Source of the DNA: Ursus arctos | Taxonomy: Eukaryota > Chordata > Mammalia > Carnivora > Ursidae | NCBI RefSeq assembly: GCF_023065955.2 | Contig: NW_026623008.1 | Location: 15,716,501 to 15,780,500 of the forward strand | Direction: 5' to 3' | DNA length: 64,000 nucleotides | Shown here: one piece after another, positions 49,858-61,637 of the stretch | How positions within the stretch are numbered: the first letter of the stretch is position 1 | Layout of the letters: the number at the start of each line of letters is the position of its first letter | The notes under the pieces: model-generated | Told to the model about the DNA's origin: nothing | What the model saw: the letters and a program-made list of their open reading frames with translations, nothing else | Databases searched by the model: none | Made by a program: the position numbers and the translations under genes

Positions 49858-50045
49858 TTTTTTGTTGAGAGTGAGAAAGAGAGCAAGAGTGGTGGTGTGG
49901 GGATAAGAGGGGGAGAGAGAATCTGAAGCATGCTCCATGCCCAGTGCAGAGCCCGTCACAGGGCTTGATTTCACAACCCCGAGATCGTGACCTGAGCTGA
50001 AATCAAGAGTTGGACGCTTAACTGACTGAGCCACCTAGGGGCCCC
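49858..50045 (-). mobile_element. Older CAN-SINE, antisense
   Basis: Diverged reverse copy flanked by AGAGGATACTCACTTTTT at 49840 and 50046. Confidence 0.91.
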
Positions 50046-50384
50046 AGAGGATACTCACTTTTTAAATGACTGGATGAGCACTTCTTGTTAGTGAAGAGTA
50101 GTGAAGCTTAGTATTTAATACATTATAGGAGAACAGGAAATCTGCAGACCTGAGGGAGTTTTCCCCCACAGGTTATGGGTCATCACACTCTCTACCCAAG
50201 TGCTTGGAAGACTGTAAGTGAGGGGAATAATTAGTTAGGGGCGCTTTCTGGTAGGTTGCCTCAAAGAATATACAGTTACTGAGCCAGGGCTCACAGGAGA
50301 GGGTGTGTTCCTGATGTCTTGGACAGTGGGTCTGACTTGTGATAATATTATCCTCAAATGATACACATGCTGTTTCCATAACAG

Positions 50385-50520
50385 TAATGAGAGCTTATTC
50401 ATAACTATTCTTCAGGAAATTTAGGCTCAGAGGAACTTGCTCAAGCCAGAGTTTCAAAATGATGAAACCATGATTCAACTCCAGATCTGATTCCAGAGCC
50501 AGTGTGTTTCCCACCACCAT
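50385..50520 (-). repeat. MIR fragment, reverse
   Basis: GGAACTTGCTCAAGCCAGAG, GATTCAACTCCAGATCTGAT and TTCCAGAGCCAGTGTG. Confidence 0.6.
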
Positions 50521-50964
50521 ATGTGCTGGTGGGAATGAATATTCTTAGGAAGGTCGAGCTCAGGCTGGAGCCACACTAAATTTAGGAAGACCTCCGTCAA
50601 AAGAGAAAAGACTAAAACTGGAGGCAGGCTGCATCTGCCTTGTTTTTCTTTCCTAGAGTCAGTGGGTGCGTAGATGCCCGCGGTTTGGGTTCCTTAAGAT
50701 AGGAAGACACGGTAGCCGCCTCTTGGGAGGCAGAGGCTGCCCAGGGGCTTGCGGGGAGGCCGTGGAGCAAAGTTACTCTGGTGGCCTTTGATGGGACTAG
50801 TCTTAATACCAGTTTGGGTTGGTTCAGGCCAAGTCACCGGTGCTGGGACTGACAAGGATATATGGCTCCATCCGTTGAAAAGCCAGTCGGGAAGGACCTG
50901 TAGAGATTATTTAGCTCAAGCCTCTCACTTGTTTGGGGGTGGGGTGGGGTGCGACAGTTTTATT

Positions 50965-51470
50965 TAGATATAATACACACACCGTACAATTCCCTTAGTT
51001 CAAGTGCGTGATTCAGTGTTTTATATTAGCTGACGCGCAGCTGTGACCCGCTCTATTTTGGAACATCATCTTTATCTCAGAAAGAAGCCCACCCCACACC
51101 CGTTAGCTGTCACCCCGTAAACCGTCTTCCCCCTGTCCCTAGTCCCTCCATCCTTAAGCAGCTACTAGCCGACTTTCTCTTGCTGTAGATTTGCCTATTT
51201 TGAAAATTCCGTATGAATGGAATCGTACAATGTGTGGTCTTTTGTGATTGGCTTCTTTTATTTAACATAACGTTATTAAGTTTTCTCCGTATTTTAGCAT
51301 ATATCAGAACTTCAGTGCTTTTTATGGCTAAATGTTGTTCCATTGTATGGATAGACAGTTCATTTTGTCTAATTCATTTATCAGTTGGTTGATTCTTGAG
51401 TTGTTTCCACCTTTTGGCTATTATTCATAGTGCTCCTGTGAACAGTTGTGTACGTGTTTTTTGTGTGGCC
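50965..51470 (-). mobile_element. Antisense L1 remnant
   Basis: Reversed L1 phrases: GAATGGAATCGTACAATGTG, TTCCATTGTATGGATAGACA and CACCTTTTGGCTATTATTCA. It is diverged. Confidence 0.75.
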
Positions 51471-51689
51471 TTCCAATAGTCAGATGGAGAAATTGAGTGG
51501 AGTGATTTGCCTATTTCTCACTGCTGTGCCCAGTGTATCCTGGGGCTGGAGGAGGCTGTGGTGTCATCTGCTTGCTACCTGTGAGGAGCTTGAAGCATGT
51601 AGAGGTTTATGGAGAAGCTGAGATTGGCTTTAGTTTTGGGGCCTTCCGTTCCTCCAGGACAAGTGATAAACAGTGCAAGGGTGTGAGGG

Positions 51690-51875
51690 TGGACTTAGCT
51701 ATCGTATTTTCCCCTGACCTTCAGTGCAGCTCTGGGCAGGTGACTTGACTTCTGTGAGCCTTGGGCTTCCTATTGGAAATACGGAATTAATGCCCATCTT
51801 GCAGTATTTTGAAGAGTAGCGATAAAGTAGGTGAAGCACCCAGCACAATGCCTGATCGGCTAAGTGGTACTGTTA
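51690..51875 (+). repeat. MIR SINE
   Basis: CTCTGGGCAGGTGACTTGAC, GAGCCTTGGGCTTCCTATTG and AAGCACCCAGCACAATGCCT. Confidence 0.7.
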
Positions 51876-53159
51876 CTTAGGAAGATTATGGAGGGGCAGA
51901 GGAAAATGGCCGCAGATGGGCCTGTAGTGCTCCAGAGGAGCCACTAGATGGCAGAAAGATAGCAAGAAAAGTCTGGTTGGTTGTGCACCTGGGACTTAGA
52001 AAGGTTTCTTGAGTTTCTGTCTTTCTCATTGCCCCTGGGGAAAGAGTACAGGCTCTCAAATTGCTGGGAAAAGAGCCCTCTGCGCACAGTCACTTGTCAC
52101 TCATACCTGTAGCCTGTACTATAATTAGAACCATTACGACCCTCTGGAATCAGTGGTCTTGCTTTCCATTTCTCAAATTTAATTCAGTATCTTTCAGTTC
52201 ACCTGCAGCCAAGCATCAGTCTTTATTCTCCCGATTTAAAAAAATTGGATCATGAGCCAAGCTTTGGTGCAGACTCTGTGTTTGGGGAGCTTGTAGACCA
52301 AGATACTGTTTGTTATGGACAGACACGTTCTGTTCCTCCAAGCAGTAGCCTCAAGTTTAGGGTGCCAGGGAAGAGCGAAATGTCCACATGTGGGATGGTA
52401 GTTGGAGGGAATTGGTTTACTTCAGGGCTGCGGAGAAGATTTGGGTTGGTTGGAATGTATGCAAGAAGAGAAGTCCTCTTAAAGGCGTACACTGGGACTG
52501 GGCCATTAGGCCAAATGACCTCCAGATTTTCTCAGAGTTCTGAGCCTAGATGGCTGGGAAAGGTGAGCAAGGGGAATCTTCAGCTTTTTCCCGGGTCATT
52601 TAGAAAGATTTCCTACTGATTGGTTTCTCCCAGCCCCCTTTTGCCCCCAAGGAGGGAACTTGCATATCTAATAGAATTGAGGCTCCCCAGTTTGCAAGGG
52701 GCTGTGAGTAGAGGATGGAAAAAGTAGAGAGAGGCAAATTGATGGGATCCTGGGCTGGAAGGTGGCCTTGCAAGATTATGTGGCCCATATCCTTTCCTCT
52801 GGGCAGATGGATGTGTGAATTAATCGGGGGCTAAACCTCTGGTCCTGGGGTTCAATAACTGAGAGGCCTTGGTCAGGCTGAGGCTTAAACGGACCGTGGC
52901 CCAGCCTCAGCCGTTCACTGGCAGGCAATTGGCTCTGGTCTCCTATTGTCTAATCTTCATATGTTTCTGTCATCTTTTCTTAACCTGGGTATGAGCCCCT
53001 CCTTGTATCCAGCATGGTGTGAAGCACATAGTTCAGATGTCTGAACAGAAGAGAGTCAGGGAGAAGAGGGGGAGTCAGGAACGCAGAAGAATCCAGCAGG
53101 GGAAAAAACACTCATGGGTCGTAATGCCATCTCATGTTCATCTTCCGAAAAGCCTGTGA

Positions 53160-53290
53160 TGCAAGTAGAGCAGGTGTTTATTTTACAAGTGAGAAAACTG
53201 GCCTAGAGCTCAGCTTCTATACGATTTCACGGATGGAATTAGAGCCTTTGGGTCCGAGTCCAGCGCTCCCTCTCTGAGCACCCTGCCTCC
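53160..53290 (-). repeat. MIR fragment, reverse
   Basis: TTTACAAGTGAGAAAACTGG and GTCCGAGTCCAGCGCTCC. Confidence 0.55.
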
Positions 53291-53674
53291 GTGTGGGTGA
53301 TGCCCCTTTTCCACCGAGTGGCTGCTGTGGTTGGGAAAGCTAGGACCGGCATTCCACTAATTCACAAGTGGGTGAGGTTCATCCTTAGCACCTCTCCTGC
53401 CCATTTTCCTTCTGCAAAGCCATGCACCCTCGGAGCAGGTTGTTGGCTGTCGCTTGGTCATATGGAGGTGGGCATGAGTCACCAGAGACCAGGGTGGCAG
53501 CGGCAGTGGCTTGGTTTCCAGATTAAGGGATCTGCATCTTGTTTCAGTCATCTGAAGTTTGACCTTCAGATGTTAAAGGGTAAACCATCCCCTCTGGAGT
53601 TGAGAAGCAGGACATTGGGGAAGAAGGAACTTGTAAAAAGCGTGTGTTGGTGGCGTTTTAGAGCTACTAAGGAA

Positions 53675-53830
53675 GTTGCAGGCTTCGGAGTAGAACAGAT
53701 CTAGGTTTCAAACCATCTGTGCCGTTGAACAGCTGTGACTTTGGATAAGTCCGTTAACCTCTCTCAGCTTTAGTTTCTTCATCCCTAAAGCGGCACAGTT
53801 GCTATGTTGTAGGGCAGGGAGAGTCAGATG
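53675..53830 (+). repeat. MIR fragment
   Basis: TGACTTTGGATAAGTCCGTT and TTCTTCATCCCTAAAGCGG. Confidence 0.65.
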
Positions 53831-55439
53831 CGTACGCAGAGAAGCACATCCCCGAGTGGCTGTCGTGCGTCCGAGTTACTTGCAGTCTCTCCTGGGTGCT
53901 GCCGGTGGATGGACCCTTGATTGCCTTTCGCTCTGGTGAGCTGAGAGCAGGAATCCCAGGCCTGGTTCTTGGGAAGCTCACCCCAGGGGCGATAGAATCT
54001 GGTGCATTTGTACTTTCCCAGGAGAAGGGGGAGGATGTCTTTAAACTTCGTGTTGGCTGCTGGGCCCTGGGACAAAGGGGAGACAAGCCCCAGGGCTGAG
54101 ACAATCATGTCTTTATTATCTCAGATGTCTCAGGCCTGTCCCCCGCCTGGAGATATATGGCCGGGAAAGCTAGCTCCATGGCCTCGGCGCGATTCCAGGT
54201 CCTAGGAATGTCTGGCTGTTTTATAGCAAACAGGATCACGCACAACAGCCCAGCATCCAGGCATCTCCGCCCCAGCAAGCTCTTTCTCTCCGCCAGCTTG
54301 TTAAACAGTGGGACCTACAGCAGTGTGACATAGGCCCCGTGCCTCTGGGGGTCCCAGCAGCCTGGCACGGGGCAGCAATGCTGGGCAATGGTGGATCCAT
54401 CTCAGACTCTGGGCACAGGGCCAGCAGCGCAGGCCTGGCTGTACCCAGGGAGCATCTTCCAGACCAGGCTCTGCCTGGCTCGGTTCTTTCTTGTAAGCCA
54501 TGGGCTGCCCTGATTCTAGCTGCTTTCTCTCCCTTTTGTCCCTTTGGGAACAGCTGCAGGGAGCCACTGAGGCTTGTTTACAGATGCACTTGGCACGGGA
54601 TGGGGAGACCAGCGGCGATGAGTCCTTGAGTTCCAACTTCCAGCTGCTCCCAGGTGCCGGGGAGCCTTTTGCTCTGGGCCCCAAAGAAACTAGTCCACAC
54701 TGTTGTCTTTGGCTGAGGCTTCAGGAACGCAGGGATGTAGGGACCAGGAGACAGTGGGTCAGATGGCTGTCCAGGGCACCATTTATAATGAGGCCATGTG
54801 GGCTGGCCCTCTGAGGAGGCCTTGTGCAGGGACCAGGACTCTGGACCCCGCTGAGGCTCTTCTCTGGGGCCTTACAAGGGGAGTGGGGTCCTGCAGTCCA
54901 GGCATAGTGATAGATGAAGGTGGTTTCACTATTTGCCTGACTCCTTTGTTCTGGAGAAGGAGTCCAGATAACAGCCATAGCGCTATGCTGTTAGCTTTTG
55001 AGCCCACTCCTGCACAGTCCTCCCTCAGGTAGGCAGTGCACCTTGAGCCTGTCTAGTGCTCAGCTGGGGCTGCATTTCTGGAGTGTATGCCTTGGTTCAT
55101 TTGAAATTTATTTAGTGACTGCTGACTACAGCTTCCCTGCCCCGTCTTGCCCATACAAAATAGAAGATTGTAGGATCTCCTGGCCTGAGAAGGAGGACAT
55201 GAAAATGTAAGCAATGGTGTGTGTGGCCCAGGGCGCCATGTACTTCAGGGGAAGCACAGATCTGCAGAAGGGGTGCCCGCCTGTTTTTCTATAAAGTGTG
55301 TCCTCTGCCCAGCGGAAGTCGGGGGTTCCACCCTGAAACATCTGGCTTGGCCAGACTTAGGATCATGGGCGAGGGAGTGGCCACAGGAGCATTCTGTGAT
55401 GTTCACAGCAATAGTGCTAGCTTGATGGCCTGGAACCAG

Positions 55440-55590
55440 CGGTGTGACAGGCAGCATGCTAAGTGCTTTTCGTGCTTTATCTTCACAGTGGCTCAGTTTC
55501 TAACTGAGGAAGCAGGTAGAATGACTTACCCAAGGTACACAGCTAGGACATGGTAGAGCTGGGGTTATTTAACTCCAGGGCTTTTAAGCA
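55440..55590 (-). repeat. MIR, reverse
   Basis: GCATGCTAAGTGCTTTTCGT, TACCCAAGGTACACAGCTAG and TTTAACTCCAGGGCTTTTAA. Confidence 0.7.
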
Positions 55591-55644
55591 GTAGACCCCC
55601 TTGGGGTGGACAGATAGCATATGTAATTTGGAAAGCTTATTTTA

Positions 55645-55843
55645 TTTTATTTTTTTTTTAAGATTTTATTTATTCATTTGACAGAGAGAGCCAGCAAGAG
55701 AGGGAACACAAGCAGGGGGAGTGGGAGAGGAAGCAGGCTCCCAGCGAAGCAGGGAGCCCGATGTGGGGCTCGATCCCAGGACTCTGGGATCACGCCCTAA
55801 AGCCGAAGGCAGACGCTTAACGACTAAGCCACCCAGGCGCCCC
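55645..55843 (-). mobile_element. CAN-SINE, antisense (last before the SINE-free zone)
   Basis: Reverse copy with perfect duplication TGGAAAGCTTATTTTA at 55629 and 55844. No CAN-SINE is seen from here to the end of the window. Confidence 0.95.
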
Positions 55844-56269
55844 TGGAAAGCTTATTTTAGATACTAGATTTATTTTGAAATGTCAGAGCTAGTAAAGTAA
55901 GTTTTTTGTCTCTAAAGGCAAGAGGTGTAGATTAGAGGTTGAGAACCCCCTTCTTGCTAATGAACTGCCTCTGCTGGGCAAGCTAGACCAGAGGGGTTCT
56001 GACCCTTGAGAGCAAGTTGGTGGGGAGTAATATGCTTCTCTCCTCAGCATGCTGGGGCCCTCCTCCCCCACTGAAGCTCTCTGTGGGTGCAGGTGGGTGC
56101 CTGAGCGGCTCGGGGACCAGGAATCAGATGCCATATTGTTGAGCGGAGAGGGGTGGGGTGTGTGTATGGGGGTGCTGGCATCAGACATATGGCTGTGCTT
56201 TCTGGCCAGGTGGGAAGGGGAGCGTGCATGTCCTAGGGTAGAAGTGGGGAATGGGACAGGCGACTGTTT

Positions 56270-56400
56270 ATTGGACACCGCCTATATTATGCTTCAGTTC
56301 CCACAGTAGCCTTTGAAATGGCATGGGGGGAGGGGAAGTGGAGACTCATGGGGGTTAACTTATCTGGGGTCACCCAGCTCACAAGAGGCCTGAAGAGACT
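56270..56400 (-). repeat. MIR fragment, reverse
   Basis: TATCTGGGGTCACCCAGCTC preceded by a diverged region. Confidence 0.5.
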
Positions 56401-57799
56401 CATTCCCAGATCAGTGCAGTGTTGGTACTAGGCTTCTGGCACCACGCTGTGCCTGCTCTTCTGAGGAATGAGTCTAAAGTCCCCTCCCCTAATCCCCCTC
56501 TGATTCGAATGACTGAGCTACCCTCTCAGCCTCCCTCTTTCCAGACTGAAGCAATCTGAATTCTTAGCAGCAGCCCTGCATCCTCTTGGTCACTTCTCTG
56601 GATTTATTCCAGCTCTGTGATGAATCAGAGGGGCAGCAACTCGCCCTGTCCTGGCCGCGATAACCATCAGCCACTCCTGAAGCTTCCCAGGCGGTTGCAG
56701 CCGCTGTCCAGGATGGGGGTGAGGAGGAGGCCCAGGCTGCAGGAGGTGCGGGAAGGAGGAGAAGGGATGGAAAGACTCCCAGGAGAAGAGAGAGACCCAG
56801 CAACTTTGAGTGTCCTTGAACCCTTATGGGGCCAGTGCCATCCCCGCACCCTCACACACAGTTTCCCTCAGTCTTCAAGAAAGAGCCAGGTGCTGGCTGG
56901 TGACAACCATTAGTGTCGCTTACAGTCCGCAGAGGACTTCCCCATTCAGTGTTGCAGTTGGTTCTCCGACACCCAAAATGACGGGGTTGGGGGGGGGCGT
57001 GTAGAGTAGAGGCTTTGGAATTAGAACTGGGTCTGGTTCTGGCTCTGCCATTGTCTTCACCCCGCTTTCACTGATGAGATTTAGAGGTTTTAGCTTGCTT
57101 CACATTCCACAGGCTGTCAGCAGTGGAGCTAGAATGAGACCCGGGGTCCTGATGTCTGGAAGGGGCCTCTTCTAAGGGCTCTGGTTAGGGACTGTTTAAG
57201 TCCTGCCTAGGAATCCGCTTGTTTCTGTGTACTTGCGATCTGTTTGCTTTTCTTCAGTTTCTTAGTAAAAGATCTTTCTGAAAAATACCTCCCTTTTTGT
57301 CTGAACCGAAGGGGAAGAGGAGCATCTACTCTTCTGTACCTCGGTCCAGGCCAGATGTTCTGGGGCAGGTGTGGGAATAGCCCAGAGAGAACTCAGGCTG
57401 TGGATTGTCAGCCCCTTCTTGCTGTGGTTAGGAACCCAACAGCCTGTCTGGCGAGCTTGGAACTGGACTACAACTTCTGCCACACCAGCCAGGGCCGGGG
57501 GTGGTGGGCAGGGCTGCTCTTTCCAGCTGTGGCTCTGTCAGCCTTAGCAGTGTGACTCCAGCCTTCCTCACTCTCTGCCCCAGGGGAAGCTGTCTACAGA
57601 GCAATGTGTAGGTCCCAAGCAGAGGGACAGAGTTGACCTTAGCCCAGCCAGAGACCTAATGCTGCTTTGTGGGGAGGGGTGGGCTCCAGGCTCTGAGGCC
57701 CTTTGGCCCAGGACTGTCAAAGGTAGGTCTAGGCCAGCAGTGGGGGGAGGGAAGGGAAGATGGAGATGGTTGTGGGCCTGGAGGAGAGGCCTGGTGACA

Positions 57800-57905
57800 C
57801 GCTACATCCTGACCAGGAGCCTGAAGATGTGGGCTCTGGCTGTAGGCAAGTTTCTTCCTTTCTGTGGGCCTCAGTCTCCTTATCTGTGAAATGGGGTTAA
57901 ATCCT
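57800..57905 (+). repeat. MIR fragment
   Basis: GGGCCTCAGTCTCCTTATCT followed by GTGAAATGGGGTTAAA. Confidence 0.65.
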
Positions 57906-60219
57906 ACACCTGCCTCTCAGCTGGTTTATGCAGTAGAAATCCCTGTGTTCCGTTGCTTGCCTGTGATCATGCTGTGGGATAATGCTGGTCGGTGATGGTT
58001 AGTGTGGGGCCTGACCCTGCAGTCAGTAGATTCTTAGTGGATGGCGGCGCTGTTGCATAGCGATGATCGGCACAGCGTCCTGAGGGGCCTGGCTTATTCC
58101 GGGAGGCTGTGTCACTTTTCCCCAGTGGAAGCTCTGAGGAGGCTGCAGTTCTGGATGTTGCTACAAAGTCCAGAGGTACCCGGGTAGGCAAGGAACCAAA
58201 CTGAGGATAGAAGGTTTGGCTCAAAAAGGTGATGCTGTCCAGCTGAAGGCTGACGAAGGTGGAGTCAGGAAGTGGGGAGTAGGAGTAGGGCCTTGTCTTA
58301 GGCCTGGGCTCTCCTGGTGGTTGCTGGGTTGAGCTAATGACATCCAGTAATTCCTGGCCCAGGACCAGTCTGTGCCAGAGTTTGTTCTGGATCCTTCCTG
58401 CCTCCCTTGGTGCCATGTCCCCCATTTATCAGTCTCTGGACCTCAGGTTTTCTCTTCTCTGGGGTGCCCCTTGGTCTTCTTAGTTTTGGGTCTTCTGCCA
58501 TAGCCTTCTTAAGTCTGGGGTCGTTGCTTGTGGGACTAGAGACTGGCCCTGCTCCAAGGTCATACACAGTCTGGTCTCTCACTAGACCGTGAACCCCTTG
58601 AGGGCAGGGTGCAGGTCTGAATTGTCTCTGGGCTCCTGTGTCCAGCATGGAGCTTGTAATCCTTGGGTCCTGACCAGAGGGCCCAGCCCCTCTGGGCCTC
58701 GGTTGTCAGGCTGGCCAAGGCAGCACAGGCCTGAGTTGGCCCTTCTCCCTCACAGGTGGCATGGGCAGGGGTGGGGGTGGGGGCTGAATCCGAGTATGTG
58801 GCTCCTTGTGTCCAGCTTCCTCTTCCTGGCTGGCCCAAGGCTTGGGAACAGTGGCTGCCTTTCTGGGGCAGCCAGGGCGCCTGGCCAGAGTATGCTCTGT
58901 CGGGCACTGTCAGCTCTTCAGCAAGCCCCGGTCCTCCTCTTAACCTAGAGAAGGCCCCGGGTTATTGGTGTTATTCTTGGCGGACCACCGGGCCCCTCAG
59001 CAAACAGGGAGGCGAGTGTGCACCCGGCCTGGGCCTGTTTGTGTTGGCCTCGCCAGGCGGGGGATTAGCTCAGCTGGGCTGCTAATTGCCTCCGAAGTGC
59101 CGGCCGGGATGCTGACAAGGGCTGGGCCTCTAGGCCCCTCCTCCTCGGCAGGCACGATGCCAGGCTTGGGGGCCCGGCCCAGGAGGGCCCCTTCTCTCCC
59201 CTGTCAGCGCCTGCTTGGCCTAGACCCTTGAGATGCGGGCAGGGGGTCACCAGGGCTGGCGGCTCAGGAAGGAGTGGGGGGAGATGCCTATGAAGTCATT
59301 GCCTGGGCCAGGCCAGGCCATACTCCGCCCCTTCCCCCACATCCCTTAAACCCCCTCCCCCTTTCTTGAGTCAGATGCCTTCTGAAGCTCAGCACTTTCT
59401 CCTTTTGTCAGGAAGCTACTGGGCTCCTCTGCCCAAGATGCCCTCCGGTCCCTCAGTGCTGTCCTCTTCTTGCGTGTATCCCTCTCTGTTCCTATGTCTG
59501 TCTCCCACCTTCAGCCATTCCCTCACTCTTTCTCAGTCTTTCTTAGCCCCTCTCAGTTGCCCAGACCCTGTACTTCCTTCTGCCCTCTGTCTTCCTGTGT
59601 TCTCTGGCCCTTGCTTGGCCCAAGACCCATCCCAAACCCTGCTCCTGATCTCCCCGAACACCTCTTGGGCCATTGCCGTCAAGCAGGGGCTGAGAAGGAG
59701 GTCCGCTTTATCACAGTCTCACAGCTTTCCCAGAGACCTTCAGGCTTGAGTTGTGAGGGCAGCTGTCAAGAATGGATCTGGACACAGGCTCTCCGTGAGC
59801 TGACCTTGCCTGGGAGTCCTGAAAGCGTTCCATCCTCCTAGGCGGAGCTCCTGGGCCCCTATATATGCTTCCTACAGCTCTGACACTCCTTCCTCCACTC
59901 CTTGGACCCTGTTCCCTGTCCTAGCCCTGCTTTTCAGCCACACTGAGAACTTGGTTCAGCCTCTCCTGCTGGCGCCTGGGGGCAGCTTTGCCATTGCCTT
60001 GGTTGCTGCTGCCTGGGTATTCTGACCCCTGGGGTTCTCTTGTCTCCTGGCTGGGGATCTTTGTCCTGAGACATCTGTTTCTGATTTTGGGGTTGGGGCC
60101 AAGGTAGGATCACCTGTCTTCAGCCCTCAACTGTCTCTGATTTCCTCCTAGTTTCATCCCCTCTTCTGGCCCCCTCAATTTTAAAGCCACCTTAACTGCC
60201 TCCTACATTCCTGAAAAGG

Positions 60220-60475
60220 GAATAGTAATATTTATAATAGTAGCTGCCATTTGTTGAGTTTTACATATTTGATTTAACATCCCCAAGAAACTGGTTCTGT
60301 TATTGTTTAGCCCCACTTGAAGTTGGGGAGGGGGGCAGGGGGAGCAGCCCCATATTACAAATGAAGAAAATGAGTCCCAGAGAGGGACAAGGAGTTATTC
60401 AGTTTTGCATATAGTGAGAAGTGGCAGCACTGGGATTCCAACCCATGTCTGTTCAATTGTAAAGCCTGGGTCCTT
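60220..60475 (-). repeat. MIR, reverse
   Basis: AATAGTAGCTGCCATTTGTT, ACAAATGAAGAAAATGAGTC and GGGATTCCAACCCATGTCTG, with a G-rich insertion. Confidence 0.75.
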
Positions 60476-61631
60476 TTCACAGTTGTAGGGAATGGTTGGG
60501 TATGGAGACCTTCACCTCTTTGCTTGGCCCTCATGGAGCCCCTATATCACCAGTTCCTTTCTCTCTGCCTTCACCCTGATTTGGGGATGAGGTGTCCTTT
60601 TCTCTCCATCCATACTCTAGGCCCTTTCCTCCCTCCATTGTCCCCTTCCCCAGTTCTTCACAAATCCGTGTGCACCTCTGCTGTCTTGAAAGCACTTGTT
60701 TCAGCCCTTTTATACACCACTAAACTTTTGGAAAGCAAGCATATAGTAGCCTAACTGCTCCCAGATGTGTGAATTTGCTGCAGGGGGCGGGGGCTTGGGA
60801 GGACAAGCCATGGTCCCCTTGGTAAGGATGAGGATTTCACTAGACTGAAGTTCCTGAGAAGCCACCGTGGGTCTTCCCATCAGCTCTGACTTGGGTTACA
60901 TGGAGTTTCCCATCCAGACTTCTCATCGTGACCAGGCTCCAATTCTGGAGTGGACTTCTAGCCACAGGCCTTGGATTCCTGTGTCCTTGGGCAGGAGCTA
61001 AGTTCTTTTTGATCTGTTCCCTACCGTCTCAGTTGGCACCCACTTCACCAGACCCTCCTCTGCCATTGTCTTTGTTCTTCCTCTGTATCGATGCTCAAGA
61101 AGGGTTCTGAGGCCTTAGCTCAGGCCAAGGCTTCAATAGCCGATGGTGGCTCAGTGATGTGTGGGTAGAGCCTTGTGTGTTAAAGGAGGATTCCATACAG
61201 CATGCAGGTGGCTCCTTTCCATGTGGCCATCAAACCAGTTACTTAGAAGGAAAGAGGGCCCGGAGGGTCCCCATATCTAGACTATGAACTATTTGCTTTT
61301 CCCATGTCCTTCCCCACGTCTCTCTTCTCCCTTTTCTGCAAACAAAGGCACTTTCACAATTGCAAGATAAAGAAATAATCATTTTATCGTGCATCAGACT
61401 ATTTCATGGGGATGTCACAATGGCAAGGGGCCTAGTATAAAAATTAAAAGATGGGGTAGGGCAGCAGAGGGAGTAGCAGCATCCAGAGCTGGGGCTTATC
61501 CAGCCCTAGGCCTCTGAGGACATCACCTTTGTCTTATGGAGACTAACGGAGAGCGTTTCGGGGAGGACTTGGATCCTCTGGCCAGCTTCCAGAGTGGGTG
61601 GGCTATATCAGGCATGTACTGGTTCCTCCTC

Positions 61632-61637
61632 TTTATT
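61632..61637 (-). terminator. WNT4: Candidate WNT4 poly(A) signal AATAAA
   Basis: TTTATT on the plus strand is AATAAA for WNT4, about 2.3 kb after its stop and the only canonical hexamer I find between the stop and 61300. The downstream GU-rich element is weak, so a GATAAA about 250 bp further on remains an alternative. Confidence 0.4.

Larger units (their letters stand above)
40716..61615. other. Intergenic region between convergent CDC42 and WNT4
   Basis: About 21 kb without a supportable gene. From 40.7 to 55.8 kb it is a mixture of CAN-SINEs, MIRs, an L1 remnant and unique sequence. From 55.85 kb it becomes GC-rich and free of SINEs. The many open frames in 52-61 kb have no domain, no splice-site support and run on both strands together, as expected of GC-rich noncoding DNA. 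Confidence 0.75.

Noticed and set aside
52245..54104. Several frames of 100-137 codons
   Set aside because: Both strands open together, no splice or start context, no known family; includes MIR pieces.
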